A stretch of 22,616 nt of DNA from WAPX01 sp964622075 (GTDB lineage: Archaea; Halobacteriota; Archaeoglobi; Archaeoglobales; Archaeoglobaceae), in assembly GCA_964622075.1 (NCBI GenBank), contig CAZUMR010000037.1:1-22616 (forward strand), given 5' to 3'. Within the stretch, counting starts at the first letter, position 1, and every line of letters begins with the position of its first letter. The notes beneath the pieces are model-generated. The model saw nothing but the letters and a program-made list of their open reading frames with translations, was not told the origin of the DNA and made no database searches. Shown here one piece after another: positions 21,901 through 22,616 of the stretch. A program made the position numbers and the translations under genes.

Positions 21901-22616
21901 CTCGCTTCCGCTCCTTGTTTTTCTATCTCTTTAGTTTTCTTCTCTATATCTATTAACTCTTCACAATACTTTTTAATCCTACTTAAAACGACATAACCGG
22001 CGTATCGAATAACTTGTTTGTTGTGGTTGACTTGATTTTCTAGAGAAGAAAGAGAAGACAATATTTGATTTCTTACAGATTTTATACTAGCATTTAAACT
22101 ATACATATGACTCTCGCTCTTTTTTTCTCCCAAAACCCCAGCGACTTCGTTGAGGGATTTGCTAAGGTTTTCGTGGAACTTAATCATGAGCTCCAGATCT
22201 TTGTATAACCTCCCACAGATTTCTTCTAAAGCTTTTACTAACTCCTCACTGTACTTTATAGCTTTCCCTCCTTCTTTTAACTTAAACTTCTCCTCCTTGC
22301 TCTTAGCATGCTTTTCTTCCTTACGTATCTCCTTACCTTCCTCCCTCAATTTCTCAGAATATACTTTCAACAATTCTATTTCAGATGCTATATCTCGCTC
22401 TACTTCTTTAATTTTCCGACCAAGATTCTTTATTCTCGATGTATAACTGTTTATTTCACTACCAATCTCACTTAACGCGTTAATCTCTTTATTTATAACT
22501 TCCACTACCCCTTCTATTTCCCTAAACTCCTCTTCTATAAATTCTTTGTATTCGTTTAGAGCTTTCAAAAAGTCTCCCGAAGAAGAATCTACTATCTCTA
22601 CAGCCTTCTTAACTCC
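21897..22616 (-). CDS. Long coiled-coil protein, N-terminus beyond window
   Basis: 240 codons are visible and the frame is open to the window edge, so the true start lies outside; TTG 22568 is only the first possible internal start. The sequence is almost wholly heptad-like, rich in Glu, Lys, Leu and Ile (EINALSEIGSEINSYTSRIKNLGRKIKEVERDIASEI begins one such stretch), with a second helix near residues 100-140 and a short hydrophobic patch (IRYAGYVVLSRI) before the end. It resembles filament- or phage-tape-type coiled coils only in character; no family can be named. A/T-ended codons match the convergent neighbour at 21148, suggesting that the two arrived together. Confidence 0.8.
   Translation of the reverse strand, partial: GVKKAVEIVDSSSGDFLKALNEYKEFIEEEFREIEGVVEVINKEINALSEIGSEINSYTSRIKNLGRKIKEVERDIASEIELLKVYSEKLREEGKEIRKEEKHAKSKEEKFKLKEGGKAIKYSEELVKALEEICGRLYKDLELMIKFHENLSKSLNEVAGVLGEKKSESHMYSLNASIKSVRNQILSSLSSLENQVNHNKQVIRYAGYVVLSRIKKYCEELIDIEKKTKEIEKQGAEAS

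Overview
The window is chromosomal DNA of a hyperthermophilic euryarchaeon, most likely a member of the Archaeoglobales (Archaeoglobus/Ferroglobus/Geoglobus group). The best marker is the Sm-like protein at 18767-18994, which is very close to the Archaeoglobus fulgidus Sm1 sequence as I remember it. Also archaeal are the 7S SRP RNA, wyosine synthase Taw1, Pth2, the CTP-dependent riboflavin kinase/regulator RbkR, ribosomal protein eL37, the short archaeal triosephosphate isomerase, GGTGA-type ribosome binding sites and TATA boxes about 26 bases ahead of leaderless starts.

Layout. (1) 1-5436, minus strand: a tightly packed operon for an ABC importer of the peptide/nickel family. It runs from a DUF4198 (NikK-like) protein through a Tat-type lipoprotein binding protein and two permeases to two ATPases; the last ATPase runs off the left edge. 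Nickel is the best guess for the substrate. (2) 5437-5633: a divergent control region with two perfect palindromes. (3) 5634-8091, plus strand: an unrecognised protein whose gene holds a 10-G run, a SplB-like radical SAM protein, and tpiA. (4) 8199-10349, minus strand: taw1, a translin-family protein that appears to start at CTG, and a LysE-type exporter. (5) 10493-11949: tRNA-Thr(GGT), an AT-rich stretch with a frameshifted M48 metalloprotease pseudogene, and the SRP RNA. (6) 12031-13599: a large radical SAM protein. (7) 13749-15527, minus strand: pth2, a small conserved protein, and a LysR-type regulator with a likely operator upstream. (8) 15593-18994, minus strand: lsm - rpl37e - purF - rbkR - ribB, which joins RNA binding, translation, purine synthesis and riboflavin synthesis. 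(9) 19083-20334, plus strand: a PUA-domain protein and rpiA. (10) 20356-20823, minus strand: a hydrogenase maturation protease. (11) 20953-22616: a strongly AT-rich region with a gene fragment and two unrecognised genes that meet tail to tail, one of them a long coiled coil cut by the right edge.

How the genes work together. Most of the window is housekeeping: central carbon metabolism, purine and flavin synthesis, tRNA modification and protein targeting. A nickel importer and a NiFe-hydrogenase protease in the same neighbourhood fit an organism that uses nickel enzymes. The least explained parts are the poly-G gene with its palindromic control region, the CTG-initiated translin homologue, a set of short tandem duplications at gene boundaries, and the AT-rich convergent pair at the right edge. 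No CRISPR array, complete insertion sequence or replication origin was seen.
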